A DNA stretch of 64,000 nt, taken from NCBI GenBank assembly GCA_963793025.1, contig CAWBYL010000006.1, forward strand, positions 248,001 through 312,000. The letters are read 5' to 3'. The notes beneath the pieces were generated by a model. It was not told the DNA's origin, did no database searches, and worked only from the letters and a program-made list of their open reading frames with translations. The stretch comes from CAWBYL01 sp963793025 (lineage in GTDB: Bacteria; Actinomycetota; Acidimicrobiia; Acidimicrobiales; Acidimicrobilacustridaceae). Shown here piece after piece: positions 34,519 through 43,096 of the stretch. Made by a program: the position numbers and the translations under genes. Position 1 is the stretch's first letter. Each line of letters opens with the position of its first letter.

Positions 34519-35333
34519 GGGCCCACCCCGGCGCCGACGTCCTTGACCACGCCGAGGGTGTGGGTCGCGGCCAGGTTGTCGGTGAGGTAGTCGGGCGCCT
34601 CACCCGTCTCGATGAACCAGCCCGTCGGGCACATCGTGAGGATCTCCACGAACGAGAAGCCGGCCCCGCTGAGCTGGGTCTCGAAGGCCCGCTGGATCAT
34701 GCGCCGCGTGCGCGACACGTTGCCGGCGGTGTTGACCGCCCCGCGGGCGACGTAGGCGACCCCTTCGAGCTCGGCCAGCATGTTCGACAGCCTGATCGGG
34801 TACCCGTCCTTGGCTCCGTCCCGGCCGTCGAGGGTGTTCTTGGTGCGTTGGCCGATCACGGTGGTGGCCGTGATGTGGCCTCCGGTCTCACCGAACACGC
34901 CGTTGTTCAACATGAAGCAGGTGACGGGTTCGCCGCGTGCGGCGGTGTGGATCACCTCCTGGAGGCCCTCGTTCACCATGTCGCCGTCGCCCTGGATGGT
35001 GAACACCACGGCGTTGGGCTTGGCCCGTTTGGCCCCGGCGGCCAGCGACGGAGCGCGACCGTGGAGGGCCTGGAGGACCTCGCAGTCCAGGTTGTTGGAG
35101 TATGCCGTGTAGCAACCGATGCCGAACGTGGCGATGCTGCGTTGCACCACGTCGAGCTCTTCGATGATCTCGAGGATGGAGCGCATGGCGATGGGCTCGC
35201 CACAGCCCGGGCACAGGTGGTGTTCGCCGACGTCGATGAGGCTGGGGGTGAAGTCGTCGACCAGCCGGGCGTTCTCGGGGGGCTCGTCGGTCGGGAGGAC
35301 CCGCAGGCCTTCGACGGTGCGGAGCTTCGTCAT
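34515..35333 (-). CDS. 2-oxoacid:ferredoxin oxidoreductase, beta (TPP-binding) subunit
   Basis: 272 residues. The TPP/magnesium motif is VVFTIQGDGDMVNEGLQEVI (GDGD with Asn about 24-30 later in FMLNNGVFGETGGH), and the N-terminal HLCPGCGEPI carries a Cys pair for an extra iron-sulfur site found in KorB/PorB-type subunits. GIGCYTAYSNNLDCEVLQALHGRAPS is the conserved region of archaeal and bacterial KorB homologues. With the alpha, gamma and ferredoxin subunits it oxidatively decarboxylates a 2-oxoacid to an acyl-CoA, reducing ferredoxin. It has one base between its start and the alpha stop. Confidence 0.92.
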   Translation of the reverse strand: MTKLRTVEGLRVLPTDEPPENARLVDDFTPSLIDVGEHHLCPGCGEPIAMRSILEIIEELDVVQRSIATFGIGCYTAYSNNLDCEVLQALHGRAPSLAAGAKRAKPNAVVFTIQGDGDMVNEGLQEVIHTAARGEPVTCFMLNNGVFGETGGHITATTVIGQRTKNTLDGRDGAKDGYPIRLSNMLAELEGVAYVARGAVNTAGNVSRTRRMIQRAFETQLSGAGFSFVEILTMCPTGWFIETGEAPDYLTDNLAATHTLGVVKDVGAGVGP

Positions 35334-35334
35334 G

Positions 35335-36414
35335 TCAGCCGTCGCCTTTCAGTAGGAGTTCGATCCGGTCCCGCAGGTACTCGACGTCGTAGTCGGGGGC
35401 GATGCCGAAGCCGGACGAGTCGAGGGAGAGGCGGCCGATGAACGACACCGGCACCCGACCCTCGATGGCCAGACGGACGTCGTCGACCATCTGACCGCCG
35501 TTGTTCTCGTACACGGCCGCCCTCGTGGCCCCCTCGACGGCTCGGCGCACCGCCTCGGAGGGGAACGGGAACAAGCTGATCGGCCGCACGTAGCCCACCT
35601 TGTGTCCGTCGGCCCGCATCTGCTGGACGGTGTAGCGGATGTACTTGCCGGCGGTGCCGAAGGCGATGACGACGAGCTCGGCGTCGTCGCAGAAGCCGAC
35701 GTCGACCAGGGGCTCGAAGTCGGCGACCATGGCGGCCTGCCTGTCCGCCGCACGGGTGTAGTAGTCGGCCAGGTCGTAGCCGACGTCGTCGCGCTGCTTG
35801 GTGTCGCCGAGGGGCGAGACCACGCGGGCCCGTCCGCTGCCGCTGGTGCTGCCGTCGAGGGACCAGTCGTCCTCGGGGAGCTCGCCGAAGTCGATCGTCT
35901 CGATGGCCACCGACTGGTAGGTGTGGGCGATGTAGTAGTCGCCGAAGAACATCACCGGATTGCGGTACTTGTCGGCGAGGTGGAAGGCCCGCTGGATGAG
36001 CTCGGTCGCCTCGCCCACGTCCATGGCGGCCAGGACGATGGTGCGGTAGTCGCCGTGGCCGCCACCGCGGGTGGCCTGGAAGTAGTCGCCCTGGGCCCGG
36101 GCCATGTTGATGACGACCAACGGGAGGCGGGCCATGCAGGCCTCGGCGATCGACTCCTGCATGAGCGACAGGCCCTGGCCGGTGGAGCCGGTGGCCGAAC
36201 GGGTGCCGGTGGCGGCCGCACCCCACGCCATCCCGATGGCCTCCAGCTCGCTCTCGGCGTTGACCGACACCCCGTCGACCTCGGGGAGGCGCTTGGCCAT
36301 CTGCTCCAGGATCTCGGTGAACGGGGTCATCGGATAGCCGGTGAAGAAACGGCACCCGGCGGCGATCATCGCCTGGGCGATGGCCTCGGACCCTTCCATC
36401 AGGTCGCCGCTCAC
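35335..36414 (-). CDS. 2-oxoacid:ferredoxin oxidoreductase, alpha subunit
   Basis: 359 residues from GTG 36414; the GTGA overlaps the ferredoxin stop by four bases. It shows the PorA/KorA pyrimidine-domain layout: GSEAIAQAMIAAGCRFFTGYPMTPFTE, the NAESELEAIGMAWGAAATG segment that holds the TPP-activating Glu, and AFHLADKYRNPVMFFGD. The C-terminal domain II/III has KVGYVRPISLFPFPSEAVRR. The order gamma-ferredoxin-alpha-beta is typical of four-subunit KorABCD/VorABCD systems. Which 2-oxoacid is used cannot be told from sequence. Confidence 0.92.
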   Translation of the reverse strand: MSGDLMEGSEAIAQAMIAAGCRFFTGYPMTPFTEILEQMAKRLPEVDGVSVNAESELEAIGMAWGAAATGTRSATGSTGQGLSLMQESIAEACMARLPLVVINMARAQGDYFQATRGGGHGDYRTIVLAAMDVGEATELIQRAFHLADKYRNPVMFFGDYYIAHTYQSVAIETIDFGELPEDDWSLDGSTSGSGRARVVSPLGDTKQRDDVGYDLADYYTRAADRQAAMVADFEPLVDVGFCDDAELVVIAFGTAGKYIRYTVQQMRADGHKVGYVRPISLFPFPSEAVRRAVEGATRAAVYENNGGQMVDDVRLAIEGRVPVSFIGRLSLDSSGFGIAPDYDVEYLRDRIELLLKGDG

Positions 36415-36683
36415 GAGGCGCCCTCCTCGTCCTCGACCGTCATGGTGATGGGGTCGTTGTACTTGTAGACCTGGAAGACGAAGTCGGGGCAGATCTGGGC
36501 ACACGCCCGACAACCCGTGCACCCCGGCAGGAGCAGCGGGAAGCGGTAGCCCCGGCTGTTGACGGTGTGGGTGGTCATCACCAACACGTCGGGCGGGCAG
36601 GCGTCGATGCAGAGGTCGCAGCCCTTGCACGCCTCGGTGTCGATGACGACATGGCCGCGGACGGTCACGGTCTCGGCGCTCAC
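36411..36683 (-). CDS. 2-oxoacid:ferredoxin oxidoreductase, delta (2x[4Fe-4S] ferredoxin) subunit
   Basis: 90 residues from GTG 36683, overlapping the gamma stop by four bases. Two 4Fe-4S binding motifs are complete: CKGCDLCIDACPPDV (about 18-30) and CTGCRACAQICPDFV (about 57-69), both CxxCxxCxxxCP. It passes electrons from the TPP-bearing subunits to the external ferredoxin. The region between motifs (MTTHTVNSRGYRFPLLLPG) matches KorD/PorD-type subunits. Confidence 0.93.
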   Translation of the reverse strand: MSAETVTVRGHVVIDTEACKGCDLCIDACPPDVLVMTTHTVNSRGYRFPLLLPGCTGCRACAQICPDFVFQVYKYNDPITMTVEDEEGAS

Positions 36684-37264
36684 GAGCTCACCCCCGCGGT
36701 GGTCGGCCAGGCCGGCTCGGTGGTCTCGGCCACGGAGTCGTAGCCGAGGCGGAGGGCCTGTTGGTTGAGGGGCACGTGCTTGGCCCGGTAGGGCGGAAGG
36801 CACAGGGGCACGGCGGCCTCGAGGGCGTCCAGGCTGACGAGCCCGGTGACCTTGCACAGCGCCCCGGTCATCACGACGCTGGCCGTCATGATGTTGCCGA
36901 GGTCGATGGCCAGGTCGGCGGCCGCGACCTCGATCACGTCGACGCCCTCGCTCTCGATCGTGCCCTCGAACACCGAGGAGTTCACGAGGACCACGCTCCC
37001 CGGCCGCAACCGGGTCTGCACGAAGCCCCAGAACTCGTGGTGCATGACGACCGAGGCCCAGGCGCTGGGAACCGTGGGCGGGGCGTTGATGGCCTGGTCG
37101 GCGACGACGATGGTGGCGTCGGTGTTGCCCCCTCGCATCATCCCGCCGTAGCTGCCGAACATCATCACCTCGCGGCCGTCGATGATGGCGGCGCGAGCCA
37201 CCAGCTGGGCGGCGAGCTGCACCCCCTGGCCGCCGATGCCCGTGAGCAGGAGCTCTCTCTCCAT
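36680..37264 (-). CDS. 2-oxoacid:ferredoxin oxidoreductase, gamma subunit
   Basis: 194 residues from ATG 37264; first gene of the four-subunit operon. It has the POR gamma-domain: ELLLTGIGGQGVQLAAQLVA, FGSYGGMMRGGNTDATIVV (the conserved 'sYGpe.RGG.s.a.V' region with Arg and Gly kept) and GTIESEGVDVIEVAA. Complexes of this kind oxidise pyruvate, 2-oxoglutarate, branched 2-oxoacids or indolepyruvate. Finding one in an otherwise aerobic degradation island suggests it feeds ferredoxin-dependent monooxygenases or Rieske enzymes. The acyl-CoA ligase gene (37319) ends 54 bases upstream and may belong to the same transcript. Confidence 0.9.
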   Translation of the reverse strand: MERELLLTGIGGQGVQLAAQLVARAAIIDGREVMMFGSYGGMMRGGNTDATIVVADQAINAPPTVPSAWASVVMHHEFWGFVQTRLRPGSVVLVNSSVFEGTIESEGVDVIEVAAADLAIDLGNIMTASVVMTGALCKVTGLVSLDALEAAVPLCLPPYRAKHVPLNQQALRLGYDSVAETTEPAWPTTAGVSS

Positions 37265-37318
37265 CGGTCCTCCGAGGTCGTCAGGTCGTCGTCGATCGGT
37301 GGGTCGAGCCCGTCGCCG

Positions 37319-38896
37319 TCACCGCGAGGTGGCGTCCCAGGTCGTCTCGGTCACCCCTCGTTCGCGCAGATCGACCTTCCGTACCCTACGTGTGGTCTGG
37401 TTGCGGGGCAGGTCCTCGAAGGTCTCGACGTAGCGGGGGAGCATGAACTTCGGGAGGCGCTGCTCGGCCCAGGCATGGAACGCGGCGGCGTCGAAGCCCT
37501 GGCGATCGGTGACCACCAGAGCGGCGAACACCTCGTCGTCCCCGTGCTCGGTCCTGACCCCGACGGCGGCGGCCTCGATGACGTCGGGGTGGTCGTTGAG
37601 GACCGCTTCCACCTCGAACGACGAGATGTTCTCGCCTCGCCGGCGGATGGAGTCGCGCAGCCGGTCGACGAAGGTGAACCACCCGTCGTCGACCCGGAAG
37701 GCGTCGCCGGTGTGGAACCAACCGTTGCGCCACGCCTCGACGGTGGCCTCCGGCATCCGGTGGTAGCCGAGCATCATCGACCACGGCTCGGGCGAGCGGA
37801 CGATCATCTCGCCGACCACGCCGGGAGCGACGGGCTCGTCGTCCTCGTCGACGATCCGCACCTCGTTGAAGGGCCACGAGGTGCGGACCCGACCGCAGTT
37901 GGTGTGGGGTCCGTGGTCCCAGCCGGTGGCGACCGGGCAGCCGGCCTCGGTCTGTCCGTAGCAGGTGGCGACCCGGACGCCGAAACGCGCTTCGAACGCC
38001 TCCATGTCGGGGATCATGGGACCGATGATCACCCCCCGCAGCGGGTTGTCGGCGTCGTCGGAGGCGGTCGGGGCCGACCACACCAGCGACGTCAGCGGAC
38101 CGACGAGCGCGGCGACCGTGCAGCCGGTGGCCCGCACGTCCTCCCAGAAGTGGGTGACGCTGAACTTCTCCCGGAAGACGTAGGTGCCGCCGCGCGCCAT
38201 CGTGTTGGTGAAACCCGACCGGCCGCTGTTGTGGAACATCGGCAGGGCGCAGTAGAGGCCCTCGCCCGGCTCCAGGGCATCGTCGGGGATCCACGACCAG
38301 ATCGAGTAGATGAGGCCCCAGGGGGCGATGACGGCCTTGGACGGACCGGTGGTGCCCGAGGTGAACAACAAGGCGGCGACGTCGCGGCCCGCCGGTCCGG
38401 GGAGGTCGGGGCCGGGCTCGGCGCCGTCGAGGAAGTCGGACCCGTCGATGACCCGGAACGGGAGCCGGGCGGCGGTCTCGGCGTCGGCTCCGTCGATCAC
38501 GATCACCGTCTCGAGCTGGGGGAGCTCGGACGCCACCTCGACCAATCGGTCGAGTAGCGACCGGTCGACCACCAGGACGGTCGAGTCCGAGAAGTCGAGG
38601 GTGTAGCTGAGCATCGCGCCCCGGTGGGCGGTGTTCACCGGGACCTCGACGGCCCGCAACCAGGCCAGACCGAGCAGGGCCAGGATCGCTTCGACGCGTC
38701 CGGGCACGAGGGTGGCCACATGGGTGCCGACCTCGACCCCGACGCGGCTGAAGGCGGTGGCCCACCGTCGCGCCTGGTCGTCGAGCTCGGCGTAGGTGAG
38801 TCGCCGGCCCCCGATCTCGACCACGGCGGCGGTGTCGGGCATGGTCGCCGCCCACCGGGCCACGGCGTGGGGCGGCAGGACGTTGGGGTCGAGCAC
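37319..38896 (-). CDS. AMP-forming acyl-CoA synthetase (CaiC/FadD-like)
   Basis: 525 residues from GTG 38896. All adenylation-domain cores are present: P-loop LLFTSGTTGPSKAV, A5 segment ATCYGQTEAGCPV, the A7/A8 hinge WFTFVDRLRDSIRRRGENISS and the catalytic Lys region FEDLPRNQTTRRVRKVDL, where the usual K of 'P.T.sGKi.r' is Arg-Arg-Val-Arg-Lys. GLYCALPMFHNSGRSG is typical of the CaiC/crotonobetaine-CoA ligase group. The enzyme should activate a carboxylic acid to its CoA thioester for degradation. Its substrate is unknown. Confidence 0.92.
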   Translation of the reverse strand: MLDPNVLPPHAVARWAATMPDTAAVVEIGGRRLTYAELDDQARRWATAFSRVGVEVGTHVATLVPGRVEAILALLGLAWLRAVEVPVNTAHRGAMLSYTLDFSDSTVLVVDRSLLDRLVEVASELPQLETVIVIDGADAETAARLPFRVIDGSDFLDGAEPGPDLPGPAGRDVAALLFTSGTTGPSKAVIAPWGLIYSIWSWIPDDALEPGEGLYCALPMFHNSGRSGFTNTMARGGTYVFREKFSVTHFWEDVRATGCTVAALVGPLTSLVWSAPTASDDADNPLRGVIIGPMIPDMEAFEARFGVRVATCYGQTEAGCPVATGWDHGPHTNCGRVRTSWPFNEVRIVDEDDEPVAPGVVGEMIVRSPEPWSMMLGYHRMPEATVEAWRNGWFHTGDAFRVDDGWFTFVDRLRDSIRRRGENISSFEVEAVLNDHPDVIEAAAVGVRTEHGDDEVFAALVVTDRQGFDAAAFHAWAEQRLPKFMLPRYVETFEDLPRNQTTRRVRKVDLRERGVTETTWDATSR

Positions 38897-38959
38897 GGTG
38901 AGTCGGTCCTCAGGTCTGCGAGACGGCGCGCGACGCGTTGGTCGCCCGGGCGGGGCCGA

Positions 38960-40177
38960 TCACGCCCGGGTCGGCGGATCGGCAGGGGTGAACCGGAAGA
39001 GGCGCTCGGCGTTGGCGCGCAGCAGCTTGGTCTGGGTCGCTTCGGGGAGTCCCTCCATCACCTTGCGGGCAGTGCCGATGCAGTCGGGCCAGGTGGTGTC
39101 GGAATGGGGGTAGTCGGTCTCGACCATCACGTTGTCCTCGCCGATGATGTCGAGGTTCCGCAACCCCGAGGTCTCGTCGATGAAGCACCCGTAGATGTGG
39201 TCACGGAAGGTCTGGCGGACGTCGAGCGTGGCCAGGTCGGCCTGGAGCAGGGAGTCCTGCTTCGTGCCGTAGAAGTCGGTCTTGGTGTCGGCCGCCGCCC
39301 AGTGCCGTTGCTTGTCGAGCACCTGCTCGGCCCGCTCGATGAAGTAGGGCATCCAGCCGATGTTGCCCTCCGACAGGGCGATCTTGAGGTTGGGCATCCG
39401 TTCGAAGTAGTCGCTGAACAGCCAGGCGAGCATGGTGCCGGCGGCCCGGACCGCGCCGAACGTGAGGTTGGCCAGCAACGGGGCGTCCTCGGAGATGGTG
39501 GCCATGGTCGACGACGAGCCGACGTGCATGCACACGATGGTCTCGGTCTCCTGGCAGGCCGCCATGACCGGGTCCCAGTAGCGGTCAGGGTCGTGGATGG
39601 TCGGCAACCCGAGCGGGGCCGGGTTCTCCGAGAAGCAGATCCCGCGTGCCCCGAGGGCGGCGGTGCGCTCGATCTCGCGGGCGGCGGCCTGCGGGTCCCA
39701 GAGGGGGATGAGCACGAGCGGGATGAAGCGGCCCGGCACCGTGCCGCACCACTCCTCGAGCATCCAGTCGTTGTAGGCCTTCAGGCAGACCATGGCCAGG
39801 TCCTTGTCCTGGGCCTCCCAGAAGATCTGACCGCAGAACCGGGGGAACGAGGGGAAGCAGGCCGAGGCGATGATGCCGGCCCGGTCCATGTCGGCCACCC
39901 GGGCCACCGGGTCGTAGGCGCCCGGCCGCATCTCGGAGAAGGGCACGGGGTCGGGGGAGAACTCCTCCTTGCGCCGCCCGGCGGTGACGGACAGCCCCGA
40001 CGTGGGGACCACCTTGCCGTCGTAGTGCCAGGCGTCGCCTTCGTCGGTGGCGACCATCCGAGGAGCGTCGTCGCGGTACTTGGCCGGCACGCGGTCGACC
40101 CACACGTGGGGTGGCTCGATGACGTGGTCGTCGACCGATACCAACCAGTCGTCGGCGATGGGGTGCTGGTCGCTCAT
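38960..40177 (-). CDS. Amidohydrolase-2 family protein (paralogue 3)
   Basis: 405 residues. Metal-site segments are VSVDDHVIEPPHVW, TIVCMHVGSSSTM and MVETDYPHSDTTWP. SFPRFCGQIFWEAQDKDLAM and AYNDWMLEEWCG are nearly identical to segments of the next gene upstream (paralogue 4), showing a tandem duplication. LFSDYFERMPNLKIALSEGNIGWMPYFIE is the conserved end of the barrel. Such proteins are annotated simply as amidohydrolases; related enzymes decarboxylate or hydrolyse cyclic dicarboxylic compounds. It lies 45 bases downstream of paralogue 4 on the same strand. Confidence 0.9.
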   Translation of the reverse strand: MSDQHPIADDWLVSVDDHVIEPPHVWVDRVPAKYRDDAPRMVATDEGDAWHYDGKVVPTSGLSVTAGRRKEEFSPDPVPFSEMRPGAYDPVARVADMDRAGIIASACFPSFPRFCGQIFWEAQDKDLAMVCLKAYNDWMLEEWCGTVPGRFIPLVLIPLWDPQAAAREIERTAALGARGICFSENPAPLGLPTIHDPDRYWDPVMAACQETETIVCMHVGSSSTMATISEDAPLLANLTFGAVRAAGTMLAWLFSDYFERMPNLKIALSEGNIGWMPYFIERAEQVLDKQRHWAAADTKTDFYGTKQDSLLQADLATLDVRQTFRDHIYGCFIDETSGLRNLDIIGEDNVMVETDYPHSDTTWPDCIGTARKVMEGLPEATQTKLLRANAERLFRFTPADPPTRA

Positions 40178-40222
40178 GGTTCCTCCAACGGGCTGGTTGG
40201 GCGCAACGGAGTGGTCGGTGGG

Positions 40223-41458
40223 TCAGGGCGCGAGGTCGAGGCCGAACAGCGCGATGGCGTTGCCCCGGGCCAGGCGGTGGATCTGGGCGTCGTCGAGATG
40301 GCCGAACTGCTCGGCGGCGGCCTGGCGGGAGTGGGGCCAGGTGCCGTCCTGGTGGGGGTAGTCCGTCTCGAACATCACGTTGGTGGGGCCCACCCGGTCG
40401 AGCAGCTCGACGCCCACGGTGTCCTTGAAGAAGCAGCTGTGGACGTTGCGGTAGTAGTAGCTCGAGGGCGGTTCCGGGCAGTGGAGCTGGCTCCCGCTCC
40501 AACCCCGATGGGTCTCCCAGACGTCGTCGATGCGCTCGAGCAGGTACGGGATCCAGCCGATCTGGCACTCGGCGTACATCAGCTTGAGGTTCGGGCACCT
40601 CACCAGAACACCGGAGAACAGGAAGTCGGTCATGCTCGCGATGCTGTTGCCGAAGATGATCGTGCTGGCGACGGCGTCGGGGGCGTCGGGCGAGGTCTGG
40701 GGGGTCTTGGTCCCCGAGCCGATGTGCATGCACACGACCGTGGCCGTCTCCGAGCACGCCTCGAAGAACGGGTCCCACGCTCCGGAGTGGATGCTGGGCA
40801 GCCCCAGGTAGGTGGGGAGCTCGCTGAAGGCCACCGCCCGCACGCCCCGGGCGGCGTTGCGGCGCACCTCGGCGGCGGCGAGGTGCGGGTCCCACAGCGG
40901 CACCAGGCACAGCGGGATCAGCCGCCCACCGGAGGAGCCGCACCACTCGTCGACCATCCAGTCGTTGTAGGCCTGCACGCACAGCAGGGCGAGCTCCCGG
41001 TCCTGGCCGCGGAGGAAGAGCTGCCCACAGAACCGGGGGTAGTTGGGGAAGCAGAGCTGGGCCTCGACGTGGTTCAGGTCCATGTCGGCCAGGCGCGCTT
41101 CGGTCTGCCAGCAGCCTGGTCGCATGTCGTCGAAGGTGATGCCGTCGAGGGAGATGTCGTCGGCCGGGTAGCCGGCGGCGGCGATGAGCCGCTTCACCGA
41201 GTAGTAGTGGTCCTCGTAGTGCCACCAGGCCACCGGCGGGCCCTCGGTGCCGGGCTGCTCGATGTAGCCGCCCCCATCGAGGATGGGGGTGCCCGCCGGC
41301 AGGTACTCGATGCGCGGCCCGACGTCGCGGTACTTCGGGGGGAGACGGTCGACCCACACGCCCGCAGGCTCGACCACGTGGGCGTCGACGTCGACGATCA
41401 GCGGTATGCGGGCCTCGGACTGCTCCAGTGCCGACGGGCCGTCATCGAGAAGCGTCAC
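40223..41458 (-). CDS. Amidohydrolase-2 family protein (paralogue 4)
   Basis: 411 residues. I prefer GTG 41458, preceded by GGGAGGACTGCG, over the longer ATG at 41530. Metal-site segments are LIVDVDAHVVEPAGVW, TVVCMHIGSGTKT and MFETDYPHQDGTWP. NYPRFCGQLFLRGQDRELAL and QAYNDWMVDEWCG align with paralogue 3. A dyad matching the putative GntR sites lies 60 bases upstream of the start; the extra N-terminal MAMMA residues of the longer frame are encoded by that dyad. Confidence 0.9.
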   Translation of the reverse strand: MTLLDDGPSALEQSEARIPLIVDVDAHVVEPAGVWVDRLPPKYRDVGPRIEYLPAGTPILDGGGYIEQPGTEGPPVAWWHYEDHYYSVKRLIAAAGYPADDISLDGITFDDMRPGCWQTEARLADMDLNHVEAQLCFPNYPRFCGQLFLRGQDRELALLCVQAYNDWMVDEWCGSSGGRLIPLCLVPLWDPHLAAAEVRRNAARGVRAVAFSELPTYLGLPSIHSGAWDPFFEACSETATVVCMHIGSGTKTPQTSPDAPDAVASTIIFGNSIASMTDFLFSGVLVRCPNLKLMYAECQIGWIPYLLERIDDVWETHRGWSGSQLHCPEPPSSYYYRNVHSCFFKDTVGVELLDRVGPTNVMFETDYPHQDGTWPHSRQAAAEQFGHLDDAQIHRLARGNAIALFGLDLAP

Positions 41459-41517
41459 CGCAGTCCTCCCCTGGGTCGCAGTGTGGCGCGTGTCGACCAG
41501 GGACGCGCCGCGTCTGG

Positions 41518-41535
41518 CCATCATAGCCATGTTGG
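41518..41535. promoter_or_regulatory. Putative GntR operator, site 1
   Basis: CCATCATAGCCATGTTGG differs by one base from the strongest copy at 50461. It lies 60 bases upstream of the amidohydrolase paralogue 4 start, in the gap after the enoyl-CoA hydratase gene. Confidence 0.5.
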
Positions 41536-41556
41536 GGATCTGAGGGCGATCGAACC

Positions 41557-42279
41557 TCAGTCCGCGCCGGCCGGGGGGCGTTGGGCGAGCAGGCGCCGGA
41601 AGACCTCCGACTCACGGGTGCGGGCGTCGTCGACCGGGCCTCGCGTCAGGCGGAGTAGGCGCTTGGTCTCCACCAGGGCCTCGACGGGGTGAGCGGCGAT
41701 CTCCGCCGCCAGCTCGTGCGCTCGACCGGCGAGGTCGTCGTCGGGGAGGACCTCGAGGACGAAGCCACGGGCCCGGGCCTCGTCGGCCCCCAGCCAACCC
41801 CCGGTGAACAAGGCGCGGGCGGTGGCCTGCCAGCCGAGGCGAGCGGGCAGGAGCTGGCTGCTCCCGGCCTCGGGGGTGAGTCCCATGCCCACGAACGGAG
41901 CGCGGAACCGGGCCCGTTCGCCGGCCAGGACGATGTCGGCGTAGCAGAGCATGGTGAAGCCGGCCCCCACCGCCGCCCCGTTGACGGCTGCGACCAGGGG
42001 CTTCGGGAACCGGTCGAGGGCGGTGACGAACGAGTGGAACGGCCTCCCCGCGTCCTCGCCCGGTCGGAAGTCGGTGAGGTCCGCTCCGGCGCAGAACACG
42101 TCCCCCGCCGCAGCCAGGAGGACAACCGCCACGGCGTCGTCGTCGGCCAGCTGGTCGAGGGCTTCGGCCCCGGCCGACCACATGGCGGCGGTGAAGGAGT
42201 TCTTCGACCGGGGGCGGTCGATCACCAGCGCGGCGTAGCCCTGCTCCTCGTGGCGCTCGACCCGGAGGCCCTCGACCAT
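41557..42279 (-). CDS. Enoyl-CoA hydratase/isomerase family protein (second of pair)
   Basis: 240 residues, a crotonase-fold enzyme: GDVFCAGADLTDF is the first oxyanion-hole region, LVAAVNGAAVGAGFTMLCYADIVLA the second, and FVGMGLTPEAGSSQLLPARLG the active-site loop, with a Glu in the PEAGSS position typical of hydratases/isomerases. The start overlaps the previous gene's stop by one base (TGATG). It should hydrate or isomerise an enoyl-CoA. Both crotonase genes follow the aldehyde dehydrogenase gene in one likely transcript. Confidence 0.92.
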   Translation of the reverse strand: MVEGLRVERHEEQGYAALVIDRPRSKNSFTAAMWSAGAEALDQLADDDAVAVVLLAAAGDVFCAGADLTDFRPGEDAGRPFHSFVTALDRFPKPLVAAVNGAAVGAGFTMLCYADIVLAGERARFRAPFVGMGLTPEAGSSQLLPARLGWQATARALFTGGWLGADEARARGFVLEVLPDDDLAGRAHELAAEIAAHPVEALVETKRLLRLTRGPVDDARTRESEVFRRLLAQRPPAGAD

Positions 42280-43094
42280 CAGTCGCCGGCGCCGAACTTG
42301 GGCGCCCGCTTCTCGATGAACGAGCGCACGGCCTCGCGGTGGTCCGCGGTGCCGAAGGTGATGGCCTCCATGGCCAGCGAGGCGTCGATGAGGCGGTTCA
42401 CGCGGTCGACGAGCTCGGCGTTGGCCAGGCGCTTGTTGAACTGGATGGCGACCTGGGGGCCGGCGGCCAGGCGCTCGGCCAGGGCCTGGGCCTTCTCACG
42501 GAGCTCGGCCCGTGGGTACACGTGGTTCACCAGGCCGAGGGCCAGGGCCTCCTCGGCTCCCATCCGATCGCCGGTGAGGAGGAACTCCTTGCCCCGGTTG
42601 AGACCCATCAGCATCGGCCACAGGATGGCCCCGCCGTCACCGGCGACCAGGCCGGCGTTGACGTGGGGATCGGCCAGCCGAGCCTCGGCGGCCATGAGCG
42701 GGATGTCGCAGAACAGGGCCATCGTGGCTCCGAGCCCGATGGCGTCGCCGTTGATGGCGGAGATGATCGGTTGGGGGACGGCGAGCTGGGCCCGCACCAG
42801 CGCCGTGGACCCGAGCATGAGCTCGGGGAAGCCGTCCTCGTAGTGGCCCATGTTGTCGTCCATGCCGCCGAAGTCGGCCCCCACGCAGAACGCCTTGTCG
42901 CCTGCTCCGGTGAGCACGACCACCCGCACCTCACGGTCGTCGGCGATCGACCGGAACAGCGGCGTCAGCTCGTCGTGCATCTCCGGGGAGATGGCGTTGC
43001 GGCGGTCCGGGCGGTCGAGGGTGGCCCACAGGATCCCCGCGTCGTGCAGTTCGGTGCTGATGTAGGTGAGGCCGTAGCGGTCTCCTGAAGCCAT
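42279..43094 (-). CDS. Enoyl-CoA hydratase/isomerase family protein (first of pair)
   Basis: 271 residues, crotonase fold. GDKAFCVGADFGGMDDN and PIISAINGDAIGLGATMALFCD form the oxyanion hole, and NAGLVAGDGGAILWPML the active-site loop, where the usual Glu of hydratases is Asp (GDGG) or shifted, so the exact reaction is uncertain. The C-terminal REAVRSFIEKRAPKF is standard for the family. Only two bases separate it from the aldehyde dehydrogenase gene. The two crotonases differ enough to have different roles. Confidence 0.9.
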   Translation of the reverse strand: MASGDRYGLTYISTELHDAGILWATLDRPDRRNAISPEMHDELTPLFRSIADDREVRVVVLTGAGDKAFCVGADFGGMDDNMGHYEDGFPELMLGSTALVRAQLAVPQPIISAINGDAIGLGATMALFCDIPLMAAEARLADPHVNAGLVAGDGGAILWPMLMGLNRGKEFLLTGDRMGAEEALALGLVNHVYPRAELREKAQALAERLAAGPQVAIQFNKRLANAELVDRVNRLIDASLAMEAITFGTADHREAVRSFIEKRAPKFGAGD

Positions 43095-43096
43095 GG

